Shown here: piece by piece, positions 24,480-31,981 of the stretch | Position numbering within the stretch: the first letter of the stretch is position 1 | Layout: every line of letters begins with the position of its first letter | NCBI GenBank assembly: GCA_052038315.1 | Contig: JBQGCF010000312.1 | Coordinates: 1 to 61,708 of the forward strand | DNA length: 61,708 nt | From: Iamia sp052038315 | GTDB taxonomy: Bacteria > Actinomycetota > Acidimicrobiia > Acidimicrobiales > Iamiaceae | Reading direction: 5' to 3' | The notes under the pieces: generated by a model | What the model saw: only the letters and a program-made list of their open reading frames with translations | Told to the model about the DNA's origin: nothing | Database searches by the model: none | Made by a program: the position numbers and the translations under genes

Positions 24480-26210
24480 TCAGGCGAGGCGGGTCTCCTC
24501 GGTGAGACGGGGGGAGTCGACCTCGGGGACGGGATCGGTGGCCGGGGCCGGCGGCTCGACGTGCTCGTCGGTGGCGGCCCGGTTCCCGGCCCGCTCGTGG
24601 GCCAGCGAGGCCCGGTAGTCGGCGACCTGGGCGGCGACCTCGTCGTCGGTCAGCCCCAGCTCGGGCTGGATCAGCCGGCCCACGTCCTCGGCGGCGGCAT
24701 CGGAGGCGTCGCGGGCCAGCAGCCGGGCCCGGGTGCGCCGGCTGAGGATGTCGTCGACGGTGCGGGCCATCTCGTGGCGGGCCGCGTAGACGGCCTCGGC
24801 CCGCAGGTAGGGGAGCCCCTCGACCAGCGGCTCGCCCAGCGCCGGGTCCCGCTCGACCAGGGCCAGGACGGTGCGGGCCTCGCCGCCGTAGCGGTGGGCC
24901 AGGTGGTCGGTGCGGTCGTCGGCGCCGACGAGGAGGCCCTCGTAGCCGCTGGTCCCGCGCAGCCTGAGCTTGGCCGTGCGGCTGCGCCGGGCCCGGTGGG
25001 GCACGGCGTCGCCCAGCCCCTCGACGACCACGTCGATGGTGTCGGCGGCCATCTCCCGGTAGGTCGTCAGCTTGCCGCCGGTGATCGACACGACCCCCGA
25101 GGGCGAGGGGGCGACCTTGTGGCGGCGGGACAGGTCGGCGGTGCGGCCCGAGCTGGCCGACTTCACGAGGGGCCGCAGCCCCGCCCACGTGCCGACCACG
25201 TCGTCCTCGGTGATCGACCCGCCGGTGGCGCCGTTGATCGCCTTGAGCAGGTAGGCGATGTCCTCGGCGGTGCACTGCGGGTCGTCGACCGAGCCCGAGT
25301 AGTCGGTGTCGGTGGTGCCGATGTAGGTCAGGTCGCCCCACGGCACCACGAAGACCGAGCGCTTGTCGCCCGGCACCGGCACCACGGCGGCGATGTCGTT
25401 GCGCACCAGGTCCCACGGCACGGTGATGTGGACGCCCTTGGCCGGGCGGATCGAGTCCGGGTGGGTGCCCTCGTCGAGGGCCCTGACGTCGTCGGCCCAC
25501 ACGCCCCCGGCGTTGACCACGGCCTTGCAGGCGATGCGGACCTGGCGCCCGTCGGCCTCGACCACGGCGGCGACGACGTGGCCGTCGGCGTCCTTCTCCA
25601 GCCCGACCAGGGCGGTGCCGTTGGCGACGGCGGCGCCGTGGTCGATCGCCGCGGTGCGGGCGAGGGTCAGGGTCAGGCGGGCGTCGTCGGCCTGGGCGTC
25701 GTAGTAGAGGTACGACGCGGCCAGGCGGTCGGCCCGCAGCGTCGGCATGTGGGCCACCGCCTCCTCGGCGCTGATCCGCTCGTGGATCTTGCCGACCCGC
25801 CAGCCGCCGGTGAGGTCGTACATCCACATGGCCGAGCCGAGGGCCCGGGACAGCTTCGGGTTCAGGACCCCGCCCTTGCCGGTGAACATGGGGATCAGGA
25901 ACGGCAGCACCTTGACGAGGTGGGGGGCGTTCTTCAGCAGCCGCTGGCGCTCGCGCAGGGCCTCGTAGACGAGGCGGATCTCGCCCTGCTGGAGGTAGCG
26001 CAGCCCGCCGTGGACCAGCTTGGAGGACTTCGACGACGTGCCCGAGGCGAAGTCGTCCCGCTCGACCAGGCCGACCTTCAGGCCGCGGGAGGCGGCGTCG
26101 AGGGCGCAGCCGCAGCCGGTGATGCCACCGCCGACCACGAGGACGTCGACGCCGTCGGCCTCCATCCGGCGCAGGGCGTCGGCCCGGTCGAACCACCCCG
26201 GCCCGATCAC
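24480..26210 (-). CDS. glpD: Glycerol-3-phosphate dehydrogenase, FAD-dependent
   Basis: 576 residues. The N-terminal Rossmann motif VDVLVVGGGITGCGCALDAA binds FAD, followed by the family marker SGTSSKSSKLVHGGLRYLQ. Later come RPAKGVHITVPW, a TYIGTTDTDYSG segment and GGKLTTYREMA. The all-helical C-terminal domain (about 400-530) fits bacterial GlpD. It oxidises glycerol-3-phosphate to dihydroxyacetone phosphate at the membrane face, passing electrons to quinone. The acidic tail after about 540 is atypically long. It works with the FGGY kinase and may supply the AGPS-like enzyme with dihydroxyacetone-phosphate-derived substrate. Confidence 0.95.
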   Translation of the reverse strand: MIGPGWFDRADALRRMEADGVDVLVVGGGITGCGCALDAASRGLKVGLVERDDFASGTSSKSSKLVHGGLRYLQQGEIRLVYEALRERQRLLKNAPHLVKVLPFLIPMFTGKGGVLNPKLSRALGSAMWMYDLTGGWRVGKIHERISAEEAVAHMPTLRADRLAASYLYYDAQADDARLTLTLARTAAIDHGAAVANGTALVGLEKDADGHVVAAVVEADGRQVRIACKAVVNAGGVWADDVRALDEGTHPDSIRPAKGVHITVPWDLVRNDIAAVVPVPGDKRSVFVVPWGDLTYIGTTDTDYSGSVDDPQCTAEDIAYLLKAINGATGGSITEDDVVGTWAGLRPLVKSASSGRTADLSRRHKVAPSPSGVVSITGGKLTTYREMAADTIDVVVEGLGDAVPHRARRSRTAKLRLRGTSGYEGLLVGADDRTDHLAHRYGGEARTVLALVERDPALGEPLVEGLPYLRAEAVYAARHEMARTVDDILSRRTRARLLARDASDAAAEDVGRLIQPELGLTDDEVAAQVADYRASLAHERAGNRAATDEHVEPPAPATDPVPEVDSPRLTEETRLA

Positions 26211-26252
26211 GCTCGGGGCTCCGCGACGACGTGCTGCTGCATGCCACCGAGC

Positions 26253-27422
26253 CTACGACCGGCCCTGCGGCACCCCCGAACCGGTGGGGTCGGCGATGAC
26301 GCCGGCGAGACGGGCACCGGCCTCGGCCAGGTCGGCGTCGTCGAGCAGGCTGACCGACACCCGGGCCGCCCGCCCGTCCACCGGGTCGACGTGGAAGGGG
26401 GCGGCCGGCGCCACCGCCACCCCCGCGGCGGCGGCCCGCTCGACCAGCCCGTCGCCGCCCTCGATCCAGGCGAAGTAGCCGCCGGTGGGCCGGCCGGCGG
26501 GGAGGTGGGCGTCGTCGAGGTGCGCCAGCAGCACCGCCATCCGGCGCCGGTAGGTGGCCCCGAGCCGGCCGACCACCGTGTCGTAGGCCCCGGTCCCGAC
26601 CAGCTCGGCGACCACGGCGGCGACGAGCGGGTTGGCCCCGCCGCCCGAGTCGAGCACGCCGCTGGCGGCCAGGTCGGCGGCGAGCGGGGCGGGGGCGCGG
26701 ACGAAGCCGAGCCGGAGGCCGGGGGCGATCGTCTTGGAGAACGAGCCGAGCCGCACGACCCGCTCGGGGTCGAGGGCCCACAGCGGCGTGACCGTCTCGT
26801 CGCCCAGCTCGGAGTAGACGTCGTCCTCGACGATCGTGACGTCGTGGGCCGCGGCCACCGCCACCAGGTCCCGCCGATCGGCCTCGCTCAGCGTCCGGCC
26901 GGTCGGGTTGGCGTGGGTGGGGCAGACGTAGAGGAAGGTGCGGCCGCGGTGGCCGCCGGCGCGCAGCCGGTCGACCGCGTCGGGCAGGGCCGTCACGGCG
27001 GCGGCGCCGGGCGGGAGGCCGACGGGCCGGAGGCCGCGATCGGCGATGATCCCCATGGCCAGGAAGTAGGTCGGCTGCTCGACGAGGACGACGTCGCCGG
27101 GGGTCCCGGCCACGCCGAGCACGAGGTCGAGGGCGCCCGAGCTGCCGTAGGTGAGGACGACCTCCTCGGCGGTGGTCCCGCCGAGCCGCTCGGCCAGGGC
27201 GTGGCGCAGCCGGCCCGAACCCTCGGAGGTGCCGTAGGAGAGGGCCTGCCACCCCCGCTCGCCCAGCACCGCCTCGGCCGCCGTGGCCAGCTCGGCGGCG
27301 GGCAGGAGGGTCGGGTCGGGGTGGCCCCACGTCAGGTCGAGCCGCTCCGCCTTGGGCACGAACTGGATGTCCCGGTGGGGCGCGGTGGCGACCTCGTGCA
27401 GGAACAGGTCGATCCCGGCCAC
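26253..27422 (-). CDS. PLP-dependent aminotransferase, class I/II (MocR-core-like)
   Basis: 389 residues from GTG 27422, 7 nt after a TAGGGT hexamer on the minus strand. PLP-fold markers are present: SYGTSEGSGRLRHALAERL, LTYGSSGALDLVLG, CPTHANPTGRTLS (Asn/Pro/Thr substrate loop), VEDDVYSELG (PLP-ring Asp), and the Schiff-base lysine in LGSFSKTIAPGLRLGFV. Sequence style resembles 2-aminoadipate-type aminotransferases and the catalytic domain of MocR regulators, but there is no GntR DNA-binding domain. The amino-acid substrate is not determined. It is divergent from the NAD(P)-binding fusion gene with only 25 bp between start codons. Confidence 0.9.
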   Translation of the reverse strand: MAGIDLFLHEVATAPHRDIQFVPKAERLDLTWGHPDPTLLPAAELATAAEAVLGERGWQALSYGTSEGSGRLRHALAERLGGTTAEEVVLTYGSSGALDLVLGVAGTPGDVVLVEQPTYFLAMGIIADRGLRPVGLPPGAAAVTALPDAVDRLRAGGHRGRTFLYVCPTHANPTGRTLSEADRRDLVAVAAAHDVTIVEDDVYSELGDETVTPLWALDPERVVRLGSFSKTIAPGLRLGFVRAPAPLAADLAASGVLDSGGGANPLVAAVVAELVGTGAYDTVVGRLGATYRRRMAVLLAHLDDAHLPAGRPTGGYFAWIEGGDGLVERAAAAGVAVAPAAPFHVDPVDGRAARVSVSLLDDADLAEAGARLAGVIADPTGSGVPQGRS

Positions 27423-27429
27423 GGCGCGG

Positions 27430-27439
27430 ACCCTACCGT
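27430..27439. promoter_or_regulatory. Overlapping divergent -10 elements
   Basis: On the minus strand TAGGGT (27435-27430) lies 7 nt from GTG 27422; on the plus strand TACCGT (27434-27439) lies 8 nt from GTG 27448. The hexamers share two base pairs, so polymerase should not be able to use both promoters at once. Confidence 0.6.
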
Positions 27440-27447
27440 CGGCTCCC

Positions 27448-28365
27448 GTGGACGGTCGTTGGGAGCTGCGCCGGGGTGACGAGGTCGTCGGGTGGGTCGA
27501 CGTCGACGACGGCGACTTCCCGTGGCTGCGGGGCGCCTGGGTCCCGGGGCCGTCCTGGGACGGGGCGACCGAGCTGACCGACGCCGACGGCACCACGCTG
27601 GTCGGCCCCGACGGCGTGGCCGTGGGCGAGCACTGGGTGCGGGTCCACGGCGAGCGGGCCGGGTTCCGCTGGACCGAGGCGGGGAGGGCCGACGCCATGC
27701 TGGTCGCCATCGTCGGAGGGCACGGGCAGGTCGCCCGGCACCTCACCCGCCTGCTCGTCGCCCGGGAGCACCGGGTCAGGGCCATCGTCCGCAACCCGGA
27801 CCACTGGGCCGACGTCGAGGACGACGGCGCCGACGGCATCGTGTGCGACCTCGAGGACGCCGGGTCCGACCTGGAGGGTGCGCTGGCCGGGGCCGATGCG
27901 GTGGTCTTCGCCGCCGGGGCCGGGCCGGGCAGCGGCGCCGAGCGCAAGCACAGCGTCGACCGCGACGGCGTCACCCGCACCGTGACGGCGGCCGAGCGGG
28001 CCGGGGTGGGCCGGCTCGTCGTCGTCAGCGCCATGGGGACCGACGACCCGCCCACCGACGAGGAGGTGTTCAGCGTCTACCTCCGGGCCAAGGCCGAGGC
28101 CGACCGCATCGCCCTGGCGTCGAGCCTGGCCGTCACGATCGTCCGCCCCGGCCGGCTGACCGACGCGGAGGGCACCGGCCACATCACCATCGGTCGCCAT
28201 GTCGCCCCGGGCGACATCCCCCGGGCCGATGTCGCCGCCGTGATCGCCGACGTCCTCGCCCAGCCCGGCACCGAGGGCCACATCGTCGAGGTGGTCGGGG
28301 GCCCGACCCCGATCCCCGAGGCCGTGGCCGAGATCCCCTCTCTTCCGGGCGGCAAAGTAGGGTAA
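27448..28365 (+). CDS. Two-domain protein: small N-terminal domain fused to an NmrA/SDR-type NAD(P)-binding domain
   Basis: 305 residues from GTG 27448, which is preceded by TACCGT at 8 nt. Residues 1-85 form an unassigned domain (WELRRGDEVVGWVDVDDGDFPWLRG..., later AGFRWTEA) that occurs alone in other actinobacteria. Residues about 86-300 are an atypical short-chain dehydrogenase or NmrA-like domain: MLVAIVGGHGQVARHL (nucleotide loop), VRAIVRNP, GADAVVFAAGA, and RLVVVSAMG with YLRAKAEAD carrying the Tyr/Lys pair. It is likely a redox sensor or epimerase-like enzyme. The ATG at the second domain (27700) could be used alone, but the frame is continuous and the fusion is the simplest reading. 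Confidence 0.78.
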   Translation: MDGRWELRRGDEVVGWVDVDDGDFPWLRGAWVPGPSWDGATELTDADGTTLVGPDGVAVGEHWVRVHGERAGFRWTEAGRADAMLVAIVGGHGQVARHLTRLLVAREHRVRAIVRNPDHWADVEDDGADGIVCDLEDAGSDLEGALAGADAVVFAAGAGPGSGAERKHSVDRDGVTRTVTAAERAGVGRLVVVSAMGTDDPPTDEEVFSVYLRAKAEADRIALASSLAVTIVRPGRLTDAEGTGHITIGRHVAPGDIPRADVAAVIADVLAQPGTEGHIVEVVGGPTPIPEAVAEIPSLPGGKVG

Positions 28366-28390
28366 AGCCCCTGACCAGGGCAGGGATTCG

Positions 28391-28410
28391 GGGCCGGACC
28401 TGTTCGGCCC
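28391..28410 (+). terminator. Possible intrinsic terminator after the NmrA-like gene
   Basis: GGGCCG-gacctgtt-CGGCCC forms a 6-bp GC stem followed by a pyrimidine-rich GCTTCTTGTC. It lies 26 nt after the TAA. The rest of 28366-28539 is untranslated region of whiB, including a GTGT-GA-ACAC inverted repeat at 28425-28434. Confidence 0.4.
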
Positions 28411-28539
28411 GCTTCTTGTCGGGAGTGTGAACACCCGAACATCGCTCTGGACAGGTGGCAGGGGAGACGCGATGCTCGGCCGTCCGAAGGCCCGACTGCA
28501 CCGTCTGCCCCCGGGCCGGGGCGAAGCGAGCGACATCCC

Positions 28540-28788
28540 GTGACCGATGTGACGACCACCCCTTCGTGGCGCCACCAAGGCGCCTGCAAGGGGCTCGACC
28601 CCACGATCTTCTACCCGAGCGACGACGAGGACGAGTGCCTCGACGCCAAGGCCGTGTGCGCCCAGTGCCCGGTGGTGGACCTCTGCTTGGAGCATGCTCT
28701 GGGGGTCCGGGAGAAGGAAGGGATCTGGGGTGGTTGCACCGAGCGAGAGCGACGGCGGATCATCCGCCAACGACGCCGATCGGCCTGA
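28540..28788 (+). CDS. WhiB-family iron-sulfur transcription factor
   Basis: 82 residues. The four [4Fe-4S] ligands are C16, C40, C43 and C49 in the canonical spacing, followed by the turn motif GIWGG (variant of GVWGG) and the basic tail RERRRIIRQRRRS that contacts DNA. Two further cysteines, C33 and C66, are unusual. WhiB proteins act as redox or NO-sensitive partners of the principal sigma factor. GTG 28540 gives the expected N-terminus. The acetyltransferase gene downstream appears to start inside this gene, overlapping by about 59 nt. A 174-nt gap with an inverted repeat lies upstream and probably holds its promoter. Confidence 0.95.
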   Translation: MTDVTTTPSWRHQGACKGLDPTIFYPSDDEDECLDAKAVCAQCPVVDLCLEHALGVREKEGIWGGCTERERRRIIRQRRRSA

Positions 28789-29281
28789 GCTCGTCGTCCG
28801 GCGCATCGAGGCCCACGAGGGCGGCCTGCTCCGCCGGGTCCGCCTCGAGGCCATCGCCGATCGTCCCGGCGACTTCACGACCCGGCTGGCCGACGCCCGC
28901 GACCGGCCCCAGGGGGCGTGGGACAGGGTGGCCGAGGCCCACGCCACCGCGGACGACCAGGCCACCTGGTTCGCCGAGGTCGAGGGCGAGACCGCCGGGA
29001 TGATCAGCGCCTTCCGCACCGACGACGGCGCCGTCACCATGACCTCGCTGTGGTCGGCCCCCGGGTACCGGCGGGTCGGCGTGGCCGACGTGCTGGTGGC
29101 CGCCGTCCGCGACTGGGCCGACGACCGGGGGGCCGTCGAGGTCCGCCAGTGGCTGGTCGAGCGGAACGCCCACGCCCGGGCCTTCCACGAGGGCCTCGGG
29201 TTCGCGGCGACCGGGGTCGAGCGCCCCTACGAGCCCAGCCCCGACATCCGCGAGGTCGAGCTCCACCTCACCCTGCGGTAG
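28730..29281 (+). CDS. GNAT-family N-acetyltransferase
   Basis: About 183 residues. The acetyl-CoA-binding region reads LWSAPGYRRVGVADVLVAAVRDWA (motif A, with R/Q-x-x-G-x-G/A variant YRRVGVA), followed by VRQWLVERNAHARAFHEGLGF (motif B). The substrate is unknown. There is no start codon in frame after the WhiB stop until well inside the fold, so translation must start within whiB; GTG 28730 is preferred and ATG 28694 is an alternative. Its 3' end overlaps the convergent fusion gene by 14 nt. Confidence 0.82.
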   Translation: MVAPSESDGGSSANDADRPELVVRRIEAHEGGLLRRVRLEAIADRPGDFTTRLADARDRPQGAWDRVAEAHATADDQATWFAEVEGETAGMISAFRTDDGAVTMTSLWSAPGYRRVGVADVLVAAVRDWADDRGAVEVRQWLVERNAHARAFHEGLGFAATGVERPYEPSPDIREVELHLTLR

Positions 29282-30269
29282 CCCGGCGCAGCCGGTGGAG
29301 CACGTGGGGCCGGAGGACGTGGCCCTCCGGCAGGCTCGGGTGCTCGAAGTCGTCGGCCGGGTCGCGGGTCATGCCGATCTTCTGCATCACCCGCTGCGAG
29401 GGGAGGTTGGTCGCCGCCGTCATCGACACGACCTCGTCGACCGCCAGCCGGGCGAAGCCGTCGGCCACCGCGGCCCGGGCCGCCTCCGGGGCCAGGCCCC
29501 GCCCCCACGCCGCCCGGGCCAGCCGCCACCCGACCTCGACCGCCGGTGTGAACGGCGCCGGGAACGACTGCCAGGCCACGCCGACGAAGCCGATGAAGCC
29601 GAGGTCGCCGGTCTCGGCGGCCCACAGCCCCACGCCGGTCTCGACGAAGCGGGCCTCGATGCGGTCGACCATGGCGTCGCTCTCGGCCCGGGTCAGCGGG
29701 GCGGGGAAGTGCCGCATCACCTCGGGGTCGGCGTTGAGGGCGGCGAAGGGCTCCCGGTCCTCGTCGCGCCACCGCCGCAGCACCACCCGCTCGGTCCGCA
29801 GCTCGGCCGGCGGCGCGGTGTGGGCCCGGCGGGGGCGGGCCTCGCGCATGCGGATGCAGCTGAAGTCGCCGGCGCCGGCCACCACCTCGTCGACCAGCGG
29901 CCAGAGGTCGTCGACGACGCGCAGGTCGGCGCCGCGGGCCGCCAGCGCGGCCCGGCAGTCGGTGATCGTCTCGACGTCGAGGACGGCGACCGGCCCGGCG
30001 GCCGTCCAGTAGCCGGCGCCGGCGTCCCGCACGGCGAAGCCGTCGGGGGCGAGGCGGTGGACGTGCAGCGGGGCCTCGTCGAGCCGGTCCGCCCAGCCGG
30101 CCTCGATGGCGACGATCGGCCCGTCGGGGCCCGGCCGGCACACCCGGGGGCAGTCCCGGGGGAGCAGGTAGTGGGGGAGGTGCGCCTCGTCGACGGCCCA
30201 GACCGGACCCCGGGTGTCGAGCGCCGTCATCGGGCCCTCGTGGCTGACGTGGAAGAGCGGCGGCGTCAC
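29268..30269 (-). CDS. Fusion protein: DUF6886-like domain plus RimJ-type GNAT acetyltransferase
   Basis: 333 residues from GTG 30269, which overlaps the TGA of the upstream kinase (GTGA). Residues 1-160 match the DUF6886 style (PLFHVSHEG..., VWAVDEAHLPHYLLPRDCPRV, VLDVETITDCRAAL). Residues about 170-330 are a RimJ/RimL-type acetyltransferase: LRTERVVLRRWRDEDREPF, EVGWRLARAAWGRGLAPEAA and NLPSQRVMQKIGM. The frame is continuous with no start signal between the parts, so the fusion seems real. Function is unknown; DUF6886 proteins have no established activity. Confidence 0.8.
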   Translation of the reverse strand: MTPPLFHVSHEGPMTALDTRGPVWAVDEAHLPHYLLPRDCPRVCRPGPDGPIVAIEAGWADRLDEAPLHVHRLAPDGFAVRDAGAGYWTAAGPVAVLDVETITDCRAALAARGADLRVVDDLWPLVDEVVAGAGDFSCIRMREARPRRAHTAPPAELRTERVVLRRWRDEDREPFAALNADPEVMRHFPAPLTRAESDAMVDRIEARFVETGVGLWAAETGDLGFIGFVGVAWQSFPAPFTPAVEVGWRLARAAWGRGLAPEAARAAVADGFARLAVDEVVSMTAATNLPSQRVMQKIGMTRDPADDFEHPSLPEGHVLRPHVLHRLRRATAG

Positions 30270-30829
30270 AGGGCGTCGAGCACGGTGGCCAGCACGACCT
30301 CGGGGGCGAGGGCGCCGTCGACGGTGACGATCCGGGCGGCCAGGTCGCGCGGCGGGGTGTACCGCCGCCAGTCGTAGCCGGGCTGGTCCATCTCGTCGGC
30401 GTAGCGCTCGTCCTGGTGGGCCGGGTGCCGCTCGCCGGTGGTCGAGCGGGCCCGGTAGCGGGCCGCCGACAACGCCGGGTCGACGGCGACGTGGACGACG
30501 ACCGGGCGGCAGCGGGCGAAGATCGGGGCCAGCCGGCGGGGCGCCACCTCCCAGTGCCAGGCCGCCTCGGCCACCAGCCCGCTGCCCCCGTCGAGGTGGC
30601 CGTGGACCAGGCGGTGGAACTCGTCGAAGGCCTTGCTGCTGAGCCGGGTCCGCACGGCGGGGTCGGACCAGTCGGTGCCGACCCACGTGTCGGCGATGCC
30701 GGTCTTGATGTCGTCGCGGATCACGACGGGCAGGTGGAGGGCCCGCCCCAGCCCGTGGGCGAGGGTGGTCTTGCCGGCGGCGGGCATGCCGCACACGGCG
30801 ATCAGACGGGGGACCTTGGGCGATCGCAC
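30266..30829 (-). CDS. P-loop kinase (AAA_33 / zeta-toxin-like)
   Basis: 187 residues. Walker A GMPAAGKTTLA at residues about 14-24, then IRDDIKTGIADTW (substrate/Asp segment) and a lid region with RYRARSTTGERH. This class includes small-molecule kinases and zeta-type toxins; no antitoxin is adjacent, so a metabolite kinase is more likely. TACGGT (30836-30841, minus strand) lies 6 nt before GTG 30829, a leaderless start. It is translationally coupled to the DUF6886-GNAT fusion, suggesting a joint modification function. Confidence 0.82.
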   Translation of the reverse strand: MRSPKVPRLIAVCGMPAAGKTTLAHGLGRALHLPVVIRDDIKTGIADTWVGTDWSDPAVRTRLSSKAFDEFHRLVHGHLDGGSGLVAEAAWHWEVAPRRLAPIFARCRPVVVHVAVDPALSAARYRARSTTGERHPAHQDERYADEMDQPGYDWRRYTPPRDLAARIVTVDGALAPEVVLATVLDAL

Positions 30830-30835
30830 GGCGCG

Positions 30836-30841
30836 ACCGTA
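30836..30841 (-). promoter_or_regulatory. -10 element (TACGGT), leaderless kinase promoter
   Basis: Minus-strand TACGGT, 6 nt before GTG 30829; it diverges from the trpD promoter 32 nt away. Confidence 0.5.
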
Positions 30842-30872
30842 TTGCCGGGGCCGGCCGGGGCGGGACGCGGTC

Positions 30873-30878
30873 TAGGTT
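30873..30878 (+). promoter_or_regulatory. -10 element (TAGGTT), leaderless trpD promoter
   Basis: TAGGTT lies 8 nt before the trpD ATG, with no Shine-Dalgarno sequence between. Confidence 0.5.
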
Positions 30879-30886
30879 CACCGCCC

Positions 30887-31972
30887 ATGGCCGACGCCCC
30901 GACCCCGCCCGCCACCGCCCCGTCGCTCGCCGAGGTCGGGGGCTGGCCCGGGGTGCTCGGGGCCCTCACCCAGCGCCGCGACCTCACGCCGGTCGAGGCC
31001 CGGGCGGCCATGGCCGAGATCCTGGCCGGCGAGGCCACCCCGTCGCAGGTGGCCGGTTTCATCGTCGCCCTGCGCATGAAGGGCGAGACCACCTCGGAGA
31101 TGAACGGCATGCTCGACGCCATGCTGGCCGCCTCGGAGCGGGTCGAGCTGCCCAGCCTCGACGGCGTCGTCGACATCGTCGGCACCGGCGGCGACCGCAG
31201 CCACTCGATCAACGTCTCCACCATCTCGGCCCTCGTCGTGGCCGGCGCCGGCGGGAGGGTCTGCAAGCACGGCAACCGGGCCCAGTCGTCGTCGTGCGGA
31301 TCCGCCGACCTGCTCGACGCCCTGGGCGTGGTGATCGACCTCGGGCCCGAGGGCGTGGCCCGCTGCGTGGAGGAGGCCGGGATCGGCTTCTGCTTCGCGC
31401 CCCGCTTCCACGCCTCGATGCGCCATGCCGGCCCCACCCGCAAGGAGCTGGGCGTCCCGACCGTGTTCAACATCCTCGGCCCGCTGGCCAACCCGGCCCG
31501 GGTGCGGCGCTACGTCGTCGGCGTGGGCGACCCGACCATGGCCGAGCGCATGGCCGAGGTCCTGCTCCAGCACGGCGCCGAGCGGGCGTTCGTCGTCCAT
31601 GGCGGCGACGGGCTCGACGAGATCACCATCACCACCACCTCCAACGTCATCGTGGTGGTCGACGGCGAGGTCCGGCCGCTGACGGTCGACCCGCTGGCCT
31701 ACGACCTGGGCCCGGCCCGGCTGGAGGACCTGCGGGGCGGCGACCCGGCCACCAACGCCCGGCTGGCCCACGCCGTGCTGGCCGGCGACAAGGGCCCGCA
31801 CCGCGACATCGTCGTGCTCAACGCGGCCGCCGGGCTGGTCGCCTCGGGGCTGGCCGCCGACTACGACGCCGGCATCGGCATGGCCCGCGACGCCATCGAC
31901 CGGGGCGAGGCCGCCCGGGCCCTCGACCGCCTCGTCGACACGTCGGTCCAGGCCCGCACCGAGGGCCTGTAG
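30887..31972 (+). CDS. trpD: Anthranilate phosphoribosyltransferase
   Basis: 361 residues. The PRPP/metal motif VDIVGTGGDRSHSINVST, KHGNRAQSSSCGSADLL, and the anthranilate-binding ARFHAS-type segment (FAPRFHASMRHAGPTRKELG) with FNILGPLANPA are all present, as is HGGDGLDEITIT. The enzyme transfers phosphoribose to anthranilate, the second step of tryptophan synthesis. It stands alone here; no other trp gene is in the window. ATG 30887 is selected because the TAGGTT hexamer is 8 nt upstream. Confidence 0.96.
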   Translation: MADAPTPPATAPSLAEVGGWPGVLGALTQRRDLTPVEARAAMAEILAGEATPSQVAGFIVALRMKGETTSEMNGMLDAMLAASERVELPSLDGVVDIVGTGGDRSHSINVSTISALVVAGAGGRVCKHGNRAQSSSCGSADLLDALGVVIDLGPEGVARCVEEAGIGFCFAPRFHASMRHAGPTRKELGVPTVFNILGPLANPARVRRYVVGVGDPTMAERMAEVLLQHGAERAFVVHGGDGLDEITITTTSNVIVVVDGEVRPLTVDPLAYDLGPARLEDLRGGDPATNARLAHAVLAGDKGPHRDIVVLNAAAGLVASGLAADYDAGIGMARDAIDRGEAARALDRLVDTSVQARTEGL

Positions 31973-31981
31973 CCCGATCCG

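Noticed and set aside
24250..27330. A 1026-codon Arg/Pro/Gly-rich minus-strand frame
   Set aside because: It is an out-of-frame shadow of glpD and the aminotransferase and has no recognisable domain.
30266..30829. Zeta-type toxin of a toxin-antitoxin pair
   Set aside because: No small antitoxin gene is adjacent; the coupled partner is a 333-aa DUF6886-acetyltransferase.
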